Below, piece after piece: positions 10,530 through 19,128 of a DNA stretch of 64,000 nucleotides. This stretch comes from Methylomicrobium sp051061015. Lineage in GTDB: Bacteria > Pseudomonadota > Gammaproteobacteria > Methylococcales > Methylomonadaceae. How positions within the stretch are numbered: position 1 is the stretch's first letter; the number at the start of each line of letters is the position of its first letter. The stretch spans positions 1-64,000 of the forward strand of contig JBPFEG010000076.1 of assembly GCA_051061015.1 (NCBI GenBank). Direction: 5' to 3'. The notes under the pieces are model-generated. The model worked only from the letters and a program-made list of their open reading frames with translations, was not told the DNA's origin and made no database searches. Both the position numbers and the translations under genes were made by a program.

Positions 10530-10814
10530 TTAGCCCGCAGCGGCTTGAACGGCTGACAGGAATGGGTTCGCAAAAGTGAAGAACAGAGCCAGACCGACGC
10601 CGATCATCGTTACCGCGTCCAAGAGACCTGCAACAACGAACATTTTAACTTGCAGCATAGGAACCATTTCCGGCTGACGCGCTGCGCCTTCCAGGAATTT
10701 TCCGCCCAGCAGGCCGAAACCAATCGCGGTTCCGAGCGCGCCCATACCTAATACCAGACCCACTGCAATCGCAGTCATACCCTGCACATCAGCAATCAAT
10801 TTTGCAATTTCCAT
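10530..10814 (-). CDS. atpE: ATP synthase F0 c subunit (proteolipid ring)
   Basis: A helical hairpin that forms the rotating c-ring. Helix 1 is glycine-rich (GLVLGMGALGTAIGFGLLGG), and the polar loop is GAARQPEM. Helix 2 carries the ion-binding Asp in AGLLDAVTMIGVGLALF. The carboxylate environment has no obvious sodium-binding residues, so proton coupling is likely. At 94 residues it is slightly longer than the E. coli protein (79), mainly at the ends. Confidence 0.96.
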   Translation of the reverse strand: MEIAKLIADVQGMTAIAVGLVLGMGALGTAIGFGLLGGKFLEGAARQPEMVPMLQVKMFVVAGLLDAVTMIGVGLALFFTFANPFLSAVQAAAG

Positions 10815-10868
10815 AATACCTCCAAAGGTAAAAAAGTTAAGTTGTAAGAATGGTTATATAAAGTCAGA

Positions 10869-11645
10869 TTAATGATCTTCGTGCGCCATGCTCAGGTAGA
10901 CGATCGTCAACACCATGAAAATGAACGCCTGCAGAGTAATGATCAGAATATGAAAAATCGCCCACGGCAGACTCAAGACCGGCTGTATGTAGCACGGCAG
11001 GAGGGCGATCAGAATGAAAATCAATTCGCCTGCATACAGGTTACCGAATAACCGCAGGCCCAGCGAGATCGGCTTGGCAATTTCTTCGACCACTTTCAAA
11101 AGTAGGTTGAACGGCATCAGCCAGGGACCGAACGGCTGCAGCAGCATTTCCTTTGCAAAACCGAAGACGCCCTTGACCTTGATGCTGTAAAAAATGATTA
11201 GCAGGAATACCGAAATCGACATCGCGAAAGTCGCATTCAGGTCGGTGCTCGGCACGACGCGCAGATAGGAAATACCCATTGCCGAACCGATCATCGGCAA
11301 AAGATCGACCGGGAACAAGTCCATGAAATTGAACAGGAATACCCAGCAAAAAATGGTCAATGCCAGCGGCGCAATCAGCGCGCTACGACCGTGAAAGGTA
11401 TCTTTGACCTGTTGATCGACGAATTCGATCAGCATTTCGGCGACGTTCTGTACCGGTCCCGGCACACCCGCAGTCGCTTTGTCTGCGACAGACTTGAAGA
11501 ACCAAATGAACAATCCGCCAAGCAGCGCCGAAAAAAACAGGGTATCCAGGTGCAAGGTCCAAAACCCCTCACCCACGCTTAGCGGAGTTAAATGGTGGAT
11601 GATATAGCCGGTTGCCCCTTCAGCCGCGTGCGCTTCGGTTGCCAT
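10869..11645 (-). CDS. atpB: ATP synthase F0 a subunit
   Basis: Integral membrane stator that forms the proton half-channels. The essential arginine is in ISLGLRLFGNLYAGELI. FMDLFPVDLLP and PSTDLNATFAMS mark the earlier helices. The 258 residues contain five or six hydrophobic helices. It lies 54 bp upstream of atpE and 21 bp after atpI. Confidence 0.97.
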   Translation of the reverse strand: MATEAHAAEGATGYIIHHLTPLSVGEGFWTLHLDTLFFSALLGGLFIWFFKSVADKATAGVPGPVQNVAEMLIEFVDQQVKDTFHGRSALIAPLALTIFCWVFLFNFMDLFPVDLLPMIGSAMGISYLRVVPSTDLNATFAMSISVFLLIIFYSIKVKGVFGFAKEMLLQPFGPWLMPFNLLLKVVEEIAKPISLGLRLFGNLYAGELIFILIALLPCYIQPVLSLPWAIFHILIITLQAFIFMVLTIVYLSMAHEDH

Positions 11646-11666
11646 CGTTCCTCTCTCGTCAAAAAA

Positions 11667-12026
11667 TCAGCGCATTAATAGCGCAAACCAAAAAACCGAC
11701 AATGCCGTCAGATAACCGACGAGCAACGGTAATAAATTTAAATTAGGGATTTGAAAAATCAGGACAAAAAAAGCAGCTGTCAATAACAGTTTGCCCGCTT
11801 CGCCGGTGTAAAAGGAGACGACGATTTTGCGCGCTTCCTGCCCGGTCGCCTTTTTAATTCTGTACGCAAAAAACAGGTTCGGAAAAAATGCCGCCGCACC
11901 GCCCAGAGCCGCAGACAGAGCCGCCATTTTCCCGCCAGCGACGGCGAATCCGGCCGTCATCATTATTATTATCAGAATTTGATAAAGCAGTATCTTGCTG
12001 ACAGTAGACAGGTTTCTATCTGCCAC
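11667..12026 (-). CDS. atpI: ATP synthase I protein
   Basis: Small membrane protein (119 residues, four predicted helices) that opens the atp operon and in other bacteria helps assemble the c-ring. The second half, with FFPNLFFAYR and VVSFYTGEAGKLLLTAAFF, is typical of AtpI. It is the first gene of the operon, so the atp promoter should lie in 12027-12138. Confidence 0.93.
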   Translation of the reverse strand: MADRNLSTVSKILLYQILIIIMMTAGFAVAGGKMAALSAALGGAAAFFPNLFFAYRIKKATGQEARKIVVSFYTGEAGKLLLTAAFFVLIFQIPNLNLLPLLVGYLTALSVFWFALLMR

Positions 12027-12138
12027 ACAGCACTCCTCTCGATTTAGCTGGGGAATTATAACGGCCGACCGGTTTTAAATCAAGGCGCAATAAACACGCC
12101 ACAGACGTTTTTATAATAAGTATTTACATAAAAAGGGA

Positions 12139-12675
12139 TCAATGCCAACCGCCATATTGCTTGGTCGGATCGCCGCGAAAACCTGCGGTGGTTTTGTTAT
12201 CGTCAGGCACGGTACCCATCCCTTCCGCCGCGACAAGCAGATTACCATGCGTATAACCGCCCAGCGCCTTGGCTTTTTTCGCGATCGCGGTCGAAAGTGG
12301 AGTAATATCGTATTTAGTCACGGTCGGATGGATCACCGCGGTGATCAATAAGCTACCATCGGATAGCGGGTAATACGTCAACACGATCGGCAGCATAGTC
12401 CCGGCTGGCACCTCAACACGATAATGCTCGCTGCCCTGCAAGGCCGTTTCGGCAATCACTGTGCCCTTTTCGTCGCTGACCTTGACCGTGCCGGACTTGA
12501 TCGGCCCTTTATCATCGGAGACCAAACCTTCCAGAATGGCCGACTGCTCGTATTTTTTGACGGTTTGCTGCGGAAATGCGCTTTTCGGCGCCTCGTTTCC
12601 GCAACCCACCAACCCTGATAACGCCAATAGAAACGTTACCAGCGTAACCCAATTTTGTAATAAATTCGTGCGCAT
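12139..12675 (-). CDS. Putative lipoprotein with an Ig-like or carboxypeptidase-regulatory-like fold
   Basis: The N-terminus is a lipoprotein signal peptide ending in the lipobox LSGLVGC, predicting lipidation at the Cys and an envelope location. The mature part (about 150 residues) contains ILEGLVSDDKGPIKSGTVKVSDEKG, which resembles the beta-sandwich start of carboxypeptidase-regulatory-like domains. The tail is Gly-rich (DPTKQYGGWH). I do not recognise a named family. It reads toward atpI with about 110 bp between, so it may be cotranscribed, but there is no functional link I can support. Confidence 0.75.
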   Translation of the reverse strand: MRTNLLQNWVTLVTFLLALSGLVGCGNEAPKSAFPQQTVKKYEQSAILEGLVSDDKGPIKSGTVKVSDEKGTVIAETALQGSEHYRVEVPAGTMLPIVLTYYPLSDGSLLITAVIHPTVTKYDITPLSTAIAKKAKALGGYTHGNLLVAAEGMGTVPDDNKTTAGFRGDPTKQYGGWH

Positions 12676-12774
12676 ACGGCCATACCTCGGGTATTTAATG
12701 GAAACCGGCTTGATCTTGTTCCGTCTCGATAAATTACAGCAATGACAACTGGAAACGATTATTTGGCAAGCAGA

Positions 12775-13872
12775 TTACGCGACCGCCAGCATGCTTTCCA
12801 GTGCTTTTTTCGCCAGCGCCGCCTCTTTCAGCGGCACCGAAATCCGGTTGATCACATGGCCCGCCGCCAGATTATCCATCACCCAAGCCAGATGCTGAGG
12901 ATCGGTCCTGAACATCGTCGAGCACATGCACAGCATCGGCGACATGAAATGCACATGCTTGCCTTGTGCCTTGCATTCCTCGTTCAGGCGGTTGACCAGA
13001 TTTAATTCGGTTGCGACCAGCCAGCGGGTATTCGGCCCAGCTTCACGCACCGTTTTCAGAATGTATTCGGTCGAACCGATGAAATCGGATTTCTGACAGA
13101 CTTCGAACGGTGCCTCAGGGTGCGAAATGACCTTCGTATCCGGATAGCGCTCAATGAACTGGTCAATCTGCTCCGGCTTGAACGCCTGGTGCACGGAACA
13201 AAAACCGTTCCAAAGAATGATTTTGGCATTCTTGATCTGTTCTTCGGTCAATCCGCCGCGCGGTTTGTTGAAGTCCCAGGTGACCATCTGTTCGAGCGGA
13301 ATGCCCATCCGGTAACCGGTATTGCGACCTAGATGCTGATCCGGAAAGAACAACACCTTGGGCCGGCGGGCAAAGCTCCATTCGAGAATCTTCTGTGCAT
13401 TCGAGGACGTGCAGACGATGCCTTCATGCTCGCCGCAAAACGCCTTTAAATCGGCCGCCGAATTGATGTAGGTGACCGGCGTGACCTCGTTTTCTACATC
13501 GATCACTTCGGCCAGCTCTTTCCAGCATTTCTGCACCTTGAGCAGATTGGCCATATCCGCCATCGAGCAACCGGCCGCAAGATCGGGCAGGATAGAAATC
13601 TGTTCGGGTCGAGACAGTATATCGGCCACCTCTGCCATGAAATGCACACCGCAAAATACAATGTATTCGGCGTCGGATTCGGCCGCATTGCGCGAAAGTT
13701 TCAACGAGTCGCCGGTGAAATCGGCATGCTTGAACACTTCATCACGCTGATAATGATGCCCCAGAATCACGCAGCGTTTGCCAAGTTTCGCTTTGGCCGC
13801 AACGATGAGCTCATCGCATTCGGCATCGCTCAAAAGAGCATAATCTTCTATCGGGAAAGGGGTATTAGCCAT
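12775..13872 (-). CDS. nadA: Quinolinate synthase A
   Basis: Iron-sulfur enzyme that condenses iminoaspartate with dihydroxyacetone phosphate to quinolinate for NAD synthesis. Its substrate comes from NadB, encoded at 26125 in this window. Motifs include LGHHYQRDEV near the N-terminus, LAAGCSMADM, GIVCTSSNAQ, FFPDQHLGRNTG, SHPEAPFEV, GSTEYI and LCMCSTMFR. The Cys residues in CSMAD, CTSS and the C-terminal CMCS are in the positions expected for [4Fe-4S] ligands. Its 365 residues are slightly longer than in E. coli (347). Confidence 0.97.
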   Translation of the reverse strand: MANTPFPIEDYALLSDAECDELIVAAKAKLGKRCVILGHHYQRDEVFKHADFTGDSLKLSRNAAESDAEYIVFCGVHFMAEVADILSRPEQISILPDLAAGCSMADMANLLKVQKCWKELAEVIDVENEVTPVTYINSAADLKAFCGEHEGIVCTSSNAQKILEWSFARRPKVLFFPDQHLGRNTGYRMGIPLEQMVTWDFNKPRGGLTEEQIKNAKIILWNGFCSVHQAFKPEQIDQFIERYPDTKVISHPEAPFEVCQKSDFIGSTEYILKTVREAGPNTRWLVATELNLVNRLNEECKAQGKHVHFMSPMLCMCSTMFRTDPQHLAWVMDNLAAGHVINRISVPLKEAALAKKALESMLAVA

Positions 13873-13997
13873 ATTAAAATTGCGAGGAAAAAATAGTGTA
13901 CAAGACCTTGAGCCTTGCCAAAAGATCCATCCCTGGTTCTACTGTTGATTACGGCGGCGCCTCCTTGCGCCACGGATACTGCTGATTTTTACTTTAC

Positions 13998-15785
13998 TTA
14001 TGCCTGTTTTTCTTTGGCTGCCGTTTTTATCAGTTTGATGCCCAACTCGCGCAGTTGTTCCTCGGGAACGACTGCCGGCGCACTAACCAGAGGACAGGCC
14101 GCCGATTGCGTTTTCGGGAACGCGATCACGTCGCGGATCGAAGTCGAACCGGTCATCAGCATGACCAGACGATCCAGGCCGAATGCCAGACCGCCGTGCG
14201 GCGGCGCGCCGTATTTCAATGCGTCGAGCAGGAAGCCGAATTTTTCCCGCGCTTCATCCTCTTTGATGCCGAGAATTTCGAAAACGGACTGCTGCATTGC
14301 CGAGCGGTTAATACGGATTGAACCGCCGCCAACTTCGGTGCCGTTCAGCACCAGGTCATAAGCGCGCGATAAGGCCGCGCCCGGGTTCGCCTGCAACTCC
14401 TCGACCGAGCAGCTTGGCGCGGTGAACGGATGATGGATCGCGTTCCAGCGGCGGCTTTTTTCGTCCCAGTCGAACATTGGAAAATCGATAACCCAGACCG
14501 GCTTCCATTCGCCTTCCAGAAGACCCAGGTCGTGGCCGAGCTTGACGCGCAACGCGCCCATCGCTTCGTTTACGACCGAAGCCTTGTCCGCGCCGAAAAA
14601 GATCAGGTCGCCGTTTTGCGCGCCGGTCTTAGCCAGGACGCTATCCCAAACCTCGGCCGGAGCAAACTTCACGATCGGCGATTGCAGGCCGTCAACTCCA
14701 GCGGCGAGATCGTTGACTTTAATGTAAGCCAGCCCCTTCGCACCGTAAATGCCGACAAACTTGGTCAGGTCGTCAATCTCCTTCCGGCTTAGATCGCCGC
14801 CTTTCGGCAGGCGCATCGCAACCACGCGGCCTTGCGGATCGTTCGCCGGTGCGGAAAAGACCTTGAAATCAACTCCTTTCATGTCCTCGGCGATATCGAC
14901 CAGTTCCAGCGGAATGCGCAGGTCGGGCCTGTCGATACCGTACTTCGAAATCGCTTCCTGATAGGTTATACGAGGAAAATGCGCACCGAGGTTCACGCCG
15001 ATCACTTTCTGGAACAGCTGGCGGATCATTTCTTCCATGATATGCATGATCTCGTTTTCGTCCATGAACGAAGTTTCGATATCGAGCTGGGTGAATTCGG
15101 GCTGGCGGTCGGCACGCAAATCTTCGTCGCGGAAGCAGCGCACGATCTGGTAATAGCGGTCCATCCCCGCGATCATTAAAATCTGCTTGTATAACTGTGG
15201 CGACTGCGGCAGCGCAAAGAACGCATTTTCATGCGTACGGCTCGGCACGATATAGTCCCTCGCGCCTTCCGGGGTCGCCTTGGTCAGATACGGGGTTTCG
15301 ATCTCGAAGAAATCATGATCGTCCAGAAAGTTGCGCAAAACCCTTGCGACATCGCGGCGCACCTTCATCTTTTCCTGCATCGCAAAGCGGCGCAGGTCGA
15401 TGTAGCGGTAACGCAGGCGCAGTTCTTCGTTCACTTCGATTTCGCTTTCGACCGGGAACGGCGGCGTCTCGGACTCGTTCAGCACGACCATCTGGCTGAC
15501 CAGCACTTCGATTTCGCCGGTGCCCATGTTTGGATTGATCGTCCCTTCGGGGCGTCCGCGCACCGTGCCGGCGACTTTCAACACATATTCGCTGCGCACA
15601 TGTTCGGCCAGAGAGAACGCCTCACGCACATCCGGATCGAAGACGACCTGCACCAAACCGGCACGGTCCCTGAGATCGATAAAAATGACCCCGCCGTGAT
15701 CTCGGCGGCGATGCACCCAACCGCACAATTCGACGGTCTGCCCGGTATGTTGTTTCGTTAATTCCCCGCACTTGTGCGTCCGCAT
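13998..15785 (-). CDS. aspS: Aspartyl-tRNA synthetase
   Basis: Charges tRNA-Asp. The N-terminal OB-fold anticodon-binding domain is visible as VELCGWVHRRRDHGGVIF and DLRDRAGLVQVVFDP. Class II motif 2 is CFRDEDLRADRQPEFTQLD, followed by the bacterial GAD insertion and motif 3 GLAFGLDRLVMLMTG. The length of 595 residues is standard for the bacterial type. Whether it also charges tRNA-Asn cannot be decided here, because gatCAB presence is outside the window. It lies downstream of the FmdB-type gene on the same strand. Confidence 0.98.
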   Translation of the reverse strand: MRTHKCGELTKQHTGQTVELCGWVHRRRDHGGVIFIDLRDRAGLVQVVFDPDVREAFSLAEHVRSEYVLKVAGTVRGRPEGTINPNMGTGEIEVLVSQMVVLNESETPPFPVESEIEVNEELRLRYRYIDLRRFAMQEKMKVRRDVARVLRNFLDDHDFFEIETPYLTKATPEGARDYIVPSRTHENAFFALPQSPQLYKQILMIAGMDRYYQIVRCFRDEDLRADRQPEFTQLDIETSFMDENEIMHIMEEMIRQLFQKVIGVNLGAHFPRITYQEAISKYGIDRPDLRIPLELVDIAEDMKGVDFKVFSAPANDPQGRVVAMRLPKGGDLSRKEIDDLTKFVGIYGAKGLAYIKVNDLAAGVDGLQSPIVKFAPAEVWDSVLAKTGAQNGDLIFFGADKASVVNEAMGALRVKLGHDLGLLEGEWKPVWVIDFPMFDWDEKSRRWNAIHHPFTAPSCSVEELQANPGAALSRAYDLVLNGTEVGGGSIRINRSAMQQSVFEILGIKEDEAREKFGFLLDALKYGAPPHGGLAFGLDRLVMLMTGSTSIRDVIAFPKTQSAACPLVSAPAVVPEEQLRELGIKLIKTAAKEKQA

Positions 15786-15857
15786 GGTGGTGTTGTTCCT
15801 GTAAATCCGAAAAAATGGTCGATATTAACTGCTTGGCGTGGTTTATTCAAGCCACGC

Positions 15858-16115
15858 CTAGTGGCTGCAGCTGCCAGTGCAGCTGTGCGGCTTGGGCGAC
15901 TCCGAACTTTCGCCCGCGACATTTTTCTTGGTGCCGCTCTTGAAGTCTGTCTCGTACCAGCCGCCGCCTTTCAAGCGGAAGCCGGCTGCGGAGATCTTTT
16001 TGATCAGATCGGGCTTGCTGCACGCAGGGCATTGGATCAGTGGCTGGTCGCTGAGTTTTTGCAAGGCTTCGTGTTCATGCCCGCAGGATTGGCATTGATA
16101 TTCGTAAATTGGCAT
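15858..16115 (-). CDS. FmdB-family zinc ribbon protein
   Basis: An 85-residue protein opening MPIYEYQCQSCGHEHE with a second pair CPACSK, giving a four-Cys zinc ribbon characteristic of the FmdB/CxxC_CxxC_SSSS family. The C-terminal half is Gly/Ser/Lys-rich and ends CTGSCSH. It sits just upstream of aspS, an arrangement I recall as common in gammaproteobacteria. The function is unknown; a regulatory or ribosome-related role is only conjecture. Confidence 0.9.
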   Translation of the reverse strand: MPIYEYQCQSCGHEHEALQKLSDQPLIQCPACSKPDLIKKISAAGFRLKGGGWYETDFKSGTKKNVAGESSESPKPHSCTGSCSH

Positions 16116-16219
16116 GGAGAACTCCGATAAAAAAACAATACTTGAGATAGGGCTGCCGGCGTATTTTTCAAGCAGCTAAGATAGAATATAAGGTTATTCT
16201 ACAGAAAATGGCCTTTCAA

Positions 16220-17257
16220 ATGAAGAAATTAACTATCACCCGCCCCGACGACTGGCATTTGCATGTCCGCAATGGCGCGATGCTGAAAGCGGTGTTGCCG
16301 CATACCGCCCAGCAATTCGCCCGCGCGATCATCATGCCGAATCTGAAGCCGCCGGTCACGACCGTGGAGCAGGCAATGGCTTACCGTCAGGAAATCTTGC
16401 AGGCGATTCCTGCAGGGCTCGATTTTACGCCTCTGATGACCCTGTATCTGACCGGCTTAACATCTCTCGATGAAATCCGGAAAGCCGCCGCCTCGGAACA
16501 TGTGCATGCGTTCAAGCTCTACCCCGCCGGGGCGACGACCAATTCTGACGCGGGCGTAGCGAACATCGAGGCCGCTTACCCTTTGTTTGCGGAAATGGAA
16601 AAACAGGACATTCCGCTGTTGATTCACGGCGAAGTAACCGACGAGCAATGCGATATTTTCGACCGGGAGCGCGTCTTTCTGGAAACCCAGCTGACCCAAA
16701 TTGCCGACCATTTCCCGTCTCTGCGCATCGTCGTCGAGCATGTGACCACGCGCGAGGCGGTCGATTTCGTGAAAGCGCAAGGGCCGAACATCGCCGCAAC
16801 GATTACGCCGCAACACTTATTGTATAACCGCAACGCGATTCTGGCCGGCGGCATTCGTCCGCATCATTATTGCCTGCCGGTCCTCAAGCGCGAACATCAC
16901 CGTCAGGCACTGGTTCAGGCCGCCACCAGCAGCAATCCGAAATTTTTCCTCGGCACTGACAGCGCGCCGCATTTGACTTCATTAAAGGAAAACGCCTGCG
17001 GCTGCGCAGGATGCTTCAGCTCGCCTGTGGCCCTAGAACTGTATGCGGAAGCCTTTGAAAAGGCCGGCGCCCTGGATAAACTGGAGGGTTTTGCGAGCTT
17101 TTACGGCGCCGATTTTTACCGGTTGCCCAGAAACCAGGGCACTATCACACTGGAAAGGTCTGATTGGCAGACGCCGGCGGTTTACAAAGATGGCGATGTA
17201 ACCTTAACGCCTTTAAAAGCGGGAGAACATTTGCACTGGAAAATGGCAGCAGCATAG
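16220..17257 (+). CDS. pyrC: Dihydroorotase
   Basis: Zinc amidohydrolase closing carbamoyl-aspartate to dihydroorotate in pyrimidine synthesis. It shows the metal-binding DDWHLHVRNG, the carboxylated lysine in HAFKLYPAGATTNSDAGV, IHGEV, VEHVTT, TPQHLLYNRN and GTDSAPH. The length (about 345 residues) and motifs identify the short PyrC type of E. coli. Another ATG lies 12 bp upstream in frame (16208). I prefer 16220 because MKKLTITRPDDWH aligns with known starts, but no strong ribosome binding site decides it. Confidence 0.96.
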   Translation: MKKLTITRPDDWHLHVRNGAMLKAVLPHTAQQFARAIIMPNLKPPVTTVEQAMAYRQEILQAIPAGLDFTPLMTLYLTGLTSLDEIRKAAASEHVHAFKLYPAGATTNSDAGVANIEAAYPLFAEMEKQDIPLLIHGEVTDEQCDIFDRERVFLETQLTQIADHFPSLRIVVEHVTTREAVDFVKAQGPNIAATITPQHLLYNRNAILAGGIRPHHYCLPVLKREHHRQALVQAATSSNPKFFLGTDSAPHLTSLKENACGCAGCFSSPVALELYAEAFEKAGALDKLEGFASFYGADFYRLPRNQGTITLERSDWQTPAVYKDGDVTLTPLKAGEHLHWKMAAA

Positions 17258-17314
17258 CCCGACTCCCGTGATATTAACAGACAGCGACGCTGCGTATTTA
17301 TCCCCAATGAGAAA

Positions 17315-17336
17315 GCCGGCTGCGCAAGGCGCCGGC
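17315..17336 (+). terminator. Weak GC-rich hairpin after pyrC
   Basis: GCCGGC arms at 17315-17320 and 17331-17336 enclose a 10-nt loop. No T run follows, so it is a poor intrinsic terminator. The gap from 17258 to 17496 otherwise shows no gene. Confidence 0.25.
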
Positions 17337-17496
17337 CCCCATCATAAACATCAAAATAGGAGGCTTGAAGGGCAGCAAGCCCAACTCATATACTCCACTC
17401 CTGATAAAGGCTGTTTGCCGAGCCCGGTGGCTGCCGCCATATCACGTCTCTCATCGAAGGCTTCACTGAGCCGACTGATTACAGCCGCCTCGTAAC

Positions 17497-18294
17497 TTAA
17501 TAAGGCTTAACCGGTGGCGCCAGTTCCTTATCCAACTCCTCGTCTATGTCAAAATGATATTCCTTATGCTCCTTATCTTCCGGAATTTTACCGTCATGAA
17601 CCAGATACTCACGCTGCTGCAAATAAGCATTCTTGAAAAAATCATAGCGGTCCACCGCCGCTTCGGTTGCAATCTTCTCAGAGCTGAGATTGTCGGCCCG
17701 CAAGTCGACCGCATTCGTCGCAAAGAGCCCCCCGGAAACGGCGGTAGCGAGACCGGTAGACAGTCCTAAGTCCAAATAACTGATAGGGTTCATTGCCGCA
17801 TCCCCAACCAACCCCCCAACACCCCGCGGGGAACTGGGCCCAAAAAACGGCAATACCAGATAAGGCCCGGTCGGAGTTCCCCAATAACCCAGGGTCTGGT
17901 CGAAATCTTCGTTATGCTTCTGCAAATCGATCATCGACGCCACATCGATGAAACCTGCAACGCCGGCAGCCGTATTAACCAAAAAGCGCGCACCGTCCTG
18001 CCCTCCCTGAGCCAACTTCAGCTGCATAAAATCGTTGAGTGTTACGCCAATATCGCCGATATTGCTAAAAAAGTTGGTAATGCCGCGATCTACGAAAGAG
18101 GGAGTAATCCATTGATAACCTTTCGCTACAGGTTTCATCACATAATCATCGAGGTTATCATTAAAAGATTGCATGTTGCGGTTAAACCCTTCCCAAGGAT
18201 CGCGCTCATCTTTAGGGGCGGTCGTCGCACAAGCAGTCATCATTGATGCCAAGCCCAATACTGCCCATTTTGTTATTGTTCTAAATTTTTGCAT
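17497..18294 (-). CDS. mlaA: MlaA/VacJ outer-membrane lipid-asymmetry lipoprotein
   Basis: Outer-membrane part of the Mla retrograde phospholipid transport system. A lipoprotein signal ends at MMTAC. The family core follows: DPWEGFNRNMQSFND, YQWITPSFVDRGITNFFSNIGDIGV, FLVNTAAGVAGFIDVAS, EDFDQTLGYWG and GPYLVLPFFGPSSPRG. The C-terminal tail is acidic. I start at the ATG (18294) with AGAG upstream; an in-frame GTG lies 9 bp earlier. The other mla genes are not in the window. Confidence 0.95.
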   Translation of the reverse strand: MQKFRTITKWAVLGLASMMTACATTAPKDERDPWEGFNRNMQSFNDNLDDYVMKPVAKGYQWITPSFVDRGITNFFSNIGDIGVTLNDFMQLKLAQGGQDGARFLVNTAAGVAGFIDVASMIDLQKHNEDFDQTLGYWGTPTGPYLVLPFFGPSSPRGVGGLVGDAAMNPISYLDLGLSTGLATAVSGGLFATNAVDLRADNLSSEKIATEAAVDRYDFFKNAYLQQREYLVHDGKIPEDKEHKEYHFDIDEELDKELAPPVKPY

Positions 18295-18429
18295 TTGGCC
18301 CACTCTTAAATGTCGCTATGGTTTCAATACCGTTAAACTTTGCGTAACATATCATAAATGCAGTGACTCTTCGAGTTCCCGACAGTCACCTTCTATCCAC
18401 CTGCTTAATTCCCTATATATCTTCTCTTA

Positions 18430-19059
18430 ATGGATACCCCCATACTTCCTCTCGACCGGCGCTTTAGAGGCTATTTGCCTGTAATTATAGACATAGAAAC
18501 GGCCGGATTTAATCCGAAGAGAAATGCATTGCTGGAAATTGCGGCGGTGATCGTCGAATTCAATGCGGCCGGCGACCTGGAAATCACCGAACGCTATTCT
18601 ACCCACGTGATTCCTTTCAAAAATGCCGAGCTCGACGAGTCCGCGCTCAAATTCAATGGGATCGATCCATATCACCCGTTTCGAATGGCGATCGACGAGG
18701 ATGAAGCGCTGCATATGATTTTCAAACCGATCCGGCATGCCGTGAAACGCAATCTCTGCACGCGCGCAATTCTGGTCGGGCACAATCCGGCTTTCGACCT
18801 GAACTTTCTGAATGCGGCGATTCAGCGCACCCAGAACAAACGCAGCCCATTTCATCCGTTCAGCACTTTCGACACCGCTACTTTAGGAGGCCTCGTCTAT
18901 CAGGAAACGGTACTGGCCAAAATAGCAAAAGCTGCAGGCCTCGAATGGGACAATGAGAAAGCGCACTCGGCACTTTATGATGCGGAAATGACCGCGACGC
19001 TATTTTGCAAGATCGTAAATCGATGGAAGCAACTGGAGGCGGCGATTACCGACGCATAA
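18430..19059 (+). CDS. rnt: Ribonuclease T
   Basis: DEDDh 3'-5' exoribonuclease that trims the 3' ends of tRNA and other stable RNAs. Exo I is VIIDIETAGFNPKRNALLEIAAV, Exo II includes LVGHNPAFDLNFL, and Exo III is KAHSALYDAEMTA with the catalytic His. The 209-residue length fits RNase T. It is followed 69 bp later by a ligase-like gene on the same strand and may be cotranscribed with it. Confidence 0.95.
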   Translation: MDTPILPLDRRFRGYLPVIIDIETAGFNPKRNALLEIAAVIVEFNAAGDLEITERYSTHVIPFKNAELDESALKFNGIDPYHPFRMAIDEDEALHMIFKPIRHAVKRNLCTRAILVGHNPAFDLNFLNAAIQRTQNKRSPFHPFSTFDTATLGGLVYQETVLAKIAKAAGLEWDNEKAHSALYDAEMTATLFCKIVNRWKQLEAAITDA

Positions 19060-19128
19060 CACCAATCATTGACGCCGCCTTCGGAAAGCCCGTATGATGG
19101 AGGCGCCGTCATCAGCCAGGATGCCGTT